From Puffinus mauretanicus (lineage: Eukaryota; Chordata; Aves; Procellariiformes; Procellariidae), in the NCBI GenBank assembly GCA_023333565.1, contig JAJKFH010003627.1, positions 7,297,501 to 7,361,500 of the forward strand: a stretch of 64,000 nt of DNA, read 5' to 3'. Of this stretch, positions 62,055 to 64,000 are shown in pieces (position 1 is the stretch's first letter; the number at the start of each line of letters is the position of its first letter). The notes beneath the pieces were generated by a model. That model made no database searches and was not told the origin of the DNA. It was given only the letters and a program-made list of their open reading frames with translations. A program made the translations under genes and the position numbers.

Positions 62055-63813
62055 CCCAGGAGAAAAGCAAAGTCTGCTCCTGGGCTCAGCCACTCTTCCC
62101 TTCGCTCCCGCCGGCTCTGCCCATCCCAGAGGGTTTCTGCCCACGCTGGCTGGCCAGGCTGGTCGGCACCCGCACAGGGGTTATTGCCCACCGTGGAGAG
62201 GAGCGGGGCTCAACGCATGGACCGGGGAGCACCAGGGGGTGCGTGGCCGGAGGCAGCAGTGACCCGGGCTCTGGCAGGCGGCTGGGCGCTGCCCGCTTGC
62301 CTGCAGTCCCTGCCAGGGAGACTTTACCCTCCTGCTCTCCCCCGCCCTGTGTCACGGGTGGAAAAGAGGAACCCCCACCCCGGCAGAAACACCCCGTCAT
62401 GACAGCTGCTCGGGCACCTCGAGCCCAAGGACGCCCTTCCAGGGGCAATAAGGAACCACGTAACCCTGGGGACTTTTTGGCCTCCCACTCTGACAGCACA
62501 ACTGTCAGCTTTTGGGGCGCTGCCAGGCACCAGTCTGCGGGAATCAGGCAAGTCTAAGGGTTACAAGGTGCAGAGATGCCTGGTGGCACCCACATGGGTT
62601 GGTGGGGATGGGTGGCAGGCTGGGGTGTGTCCCGGGGCTGGTGGGGGACCAGCTGGGATGGGGTTGACTCCGGGGAGCCCCGAAGCTCCGGCGGTGCCTG
62701 GGCAGTGGGAAGTGGAGGGCAGGGGCCCAGTGGGAGCACAGGGGAGGCTGCACCAGCCTGGTTTACCCCCCGCTGCCCCGCTGCTGCCCTTCGGCTGCCA
62801 GGGGAGCCGAGAGCTGGGGAGGGCGATGGGGAGAAATCACACCCGGGAGGAGAAACTGGTCCTTCGAGTTTCCTCAGCAGGCGGAGGGGAGGAACAAAGC
62901 CGGTGTTTGCAGAGTTGTTGCCAAAACTCAGCACCACAGAAACTGCCTGCCCTGTCCGGGAGAAACCCTGCAGCAGGGAAGAGGTGCAAAGCCAGGAGCC
63001 TCCGGCCGGGCATCACCCCCGAGCCTGCTCCACCCCATGGGGGTGATGGCAGAAGGAGCTGGCTGTGCAAGGCAGCCCCAAAAAGAGGAGCAGAGGGGGA
63101 TATGGCCAGGCCAGGTGTGCCCAGCGGTGCCCAGCTCAGTGCCAACCGGCAGTGCTTGGTGCTATTTGGCACCGGCACGGCTCCTGGGCATCACGATACC
63201 TCCGGGAAGGCATTTGGGCAGCGCCGGGGTCCAGGCGGCTCCCGTGTGCTCAGAGAGGGAAAAAAGGAATAAAAGCCCTGACGTCACCCATGAGGTCATT
63301 AGTTTATGGTAGAACCGGGACCTTCACCCATCCAGCGAGGAGGAGGAAGAGGCGGCCATTTGCTGGCAGCTTCACCCTATGCGTCGCCGTGGGGCAGGGC
63401 CAGAACCCACGTCCCCGGGGCTGAGTCACCCAGGGTGGGGAGCAGGTCCCCGTGCCCGTCCCGCTGCCACCCGGCTGCTCCCGCCAGCATACTGGGTGCT
63501 GGATGGCGCAGGGGAGATGCTGGACCCTGAGGGGCCATGGCAGTGCTCCGGTGCAGCCCCGTACCCGGTGCAGGAGCTGATAAGGGGGTGCCATGGCGGG
63601 CACAGAGCGAGGCGGCGCGCGGGGAGGCTGTTTGCACACTGGCCTCCTGCCCCGCTGCTGATCACCCCGTCCTTCACCGTGGCTGCCCCACAGCCCTCGC
63701 AGTCTGCCCCACAAATGGGGAGGTGGGGAGCCTCATGTCAAAAATGGGGTGAAGCAGCCCTCAACAACACCCACCCTCCAAACCACCTGCCTTGGCCTCG
63801 CTTTTGACATGGG

Positions 63814-63826
63814 GAAACTGAGGCAC
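63814..63826 (+). repeat. SINE-core-like motif (GAAACTGAGGCAC)
   Basis: Reads GACATGGGGAAACTGAGGCA then CAGCGAATGG, the best-preserved of the core motifs in the window and in the order of MIR-type SINEs. Confidence 0.45.
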
Positions 63827-64000
63827 AGCGAATGGATGCTCAAGGTGGGGTGGTGCAAAAGGCAGGGAGGGAGCGATGCTGGGGAAAGGGGGTGGCTGGA
63901 ACCCCCCCGTCCTGCCTTTGTCCCCCTCACCATCCCCACGCATAGAGGGACTGTGGGTGCATGACATGGGCGGTGTGGGACAACACTGGGATGGAGATGC

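Larger units (their letters stand above)
58090..64000. other. Non-coding, GC-rich region downstream of POMGNT1
   Basis: I looked for TSPAN1, the usual neighbour downstream of POMGNT1, and saw no tetraspanin exon (no CCG-type loop or four-helix pattern). Long open frames here, including about 378 codons at 58934-60070, look like composition artefacts. Contents I can name are a 24-base direct repeat pair (59598, 62031), an AT-rich island at 60690-60870 and a SINE-core-like motif at 63814. Confidence 0.55.

Overview
The window looks like vertebrate nuclear DNA, most likely from a bird. The reasons are spliced genes with GT-AG introns, CpG-island promoters, degraded chicken-repeat-1 (CR1) LINE fragments, very short introns (POMGNT1 fits in about 13 kb) and GC-rich intergenic DNA. 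There is no bacterial, plasmid, phage or CRISPR architecture.

Three genes can be supported. (1) POMGNT1, plus strand, has 21 coding exons from 42538 to 55638. They join in frame to a 659-residue protein, plus a probable non-coding first exon ending at 41401. The product is the Golgi enzyme that adds beta-1,2-GlcNAc to O-mannose on alpha-dystroglycan. (2) LURAP1, minus strand, has two coding exons (41030-40830 and 37472-36783) encoding 296 residues of the leucine-rich adaptor that links MRCK kinase to MYO18A. The two genes are head to head across one CpG island. (3) A plus-strand gene that I do not recognise lies between about 14.9 and 26.4 kb. It encodes a small, probably two-pass, N-glycosylated membrane protein of about 233 residues.

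Layout: 1-14.2 kb is non-coding, with one good CR1 remnant, one shorter CR1 fragment, several SINE-core-like motifs and AT-rich islands. A CpG island at 14.27-15.0 kb probably serves the unrecognised gene, whose 10.1-kb third intron (16.15-26.25 kb) holds homeodomain-motif-rich AT islands. A 13-bp minisatellite lies just after its stop codon. 26.6-34.8 kb is intergenic. 34.8-36.8 kb is the probable LURAP1 3' UTR, 36.8-41.0 kb is LURAP1, 41-58.1 kb is POMGNT1 with a probable 2.4-kb 3' UTR, and 58.1-64 kb is non-coding.

The genes do not form a pathway or operon. The most novel item is the unrecognised membrane-protein gene. Other points of note are a GC-AG intron in POMGNT1, an expanded LURAP1 C-terminal half, a G-run and GTTACC repeat cluster in LURAP1 intron 1, and AT-rich candidate enhancers around the unrecognised gene. 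Most long open frames on the opposite strands come from GC-rich composition and are left out.
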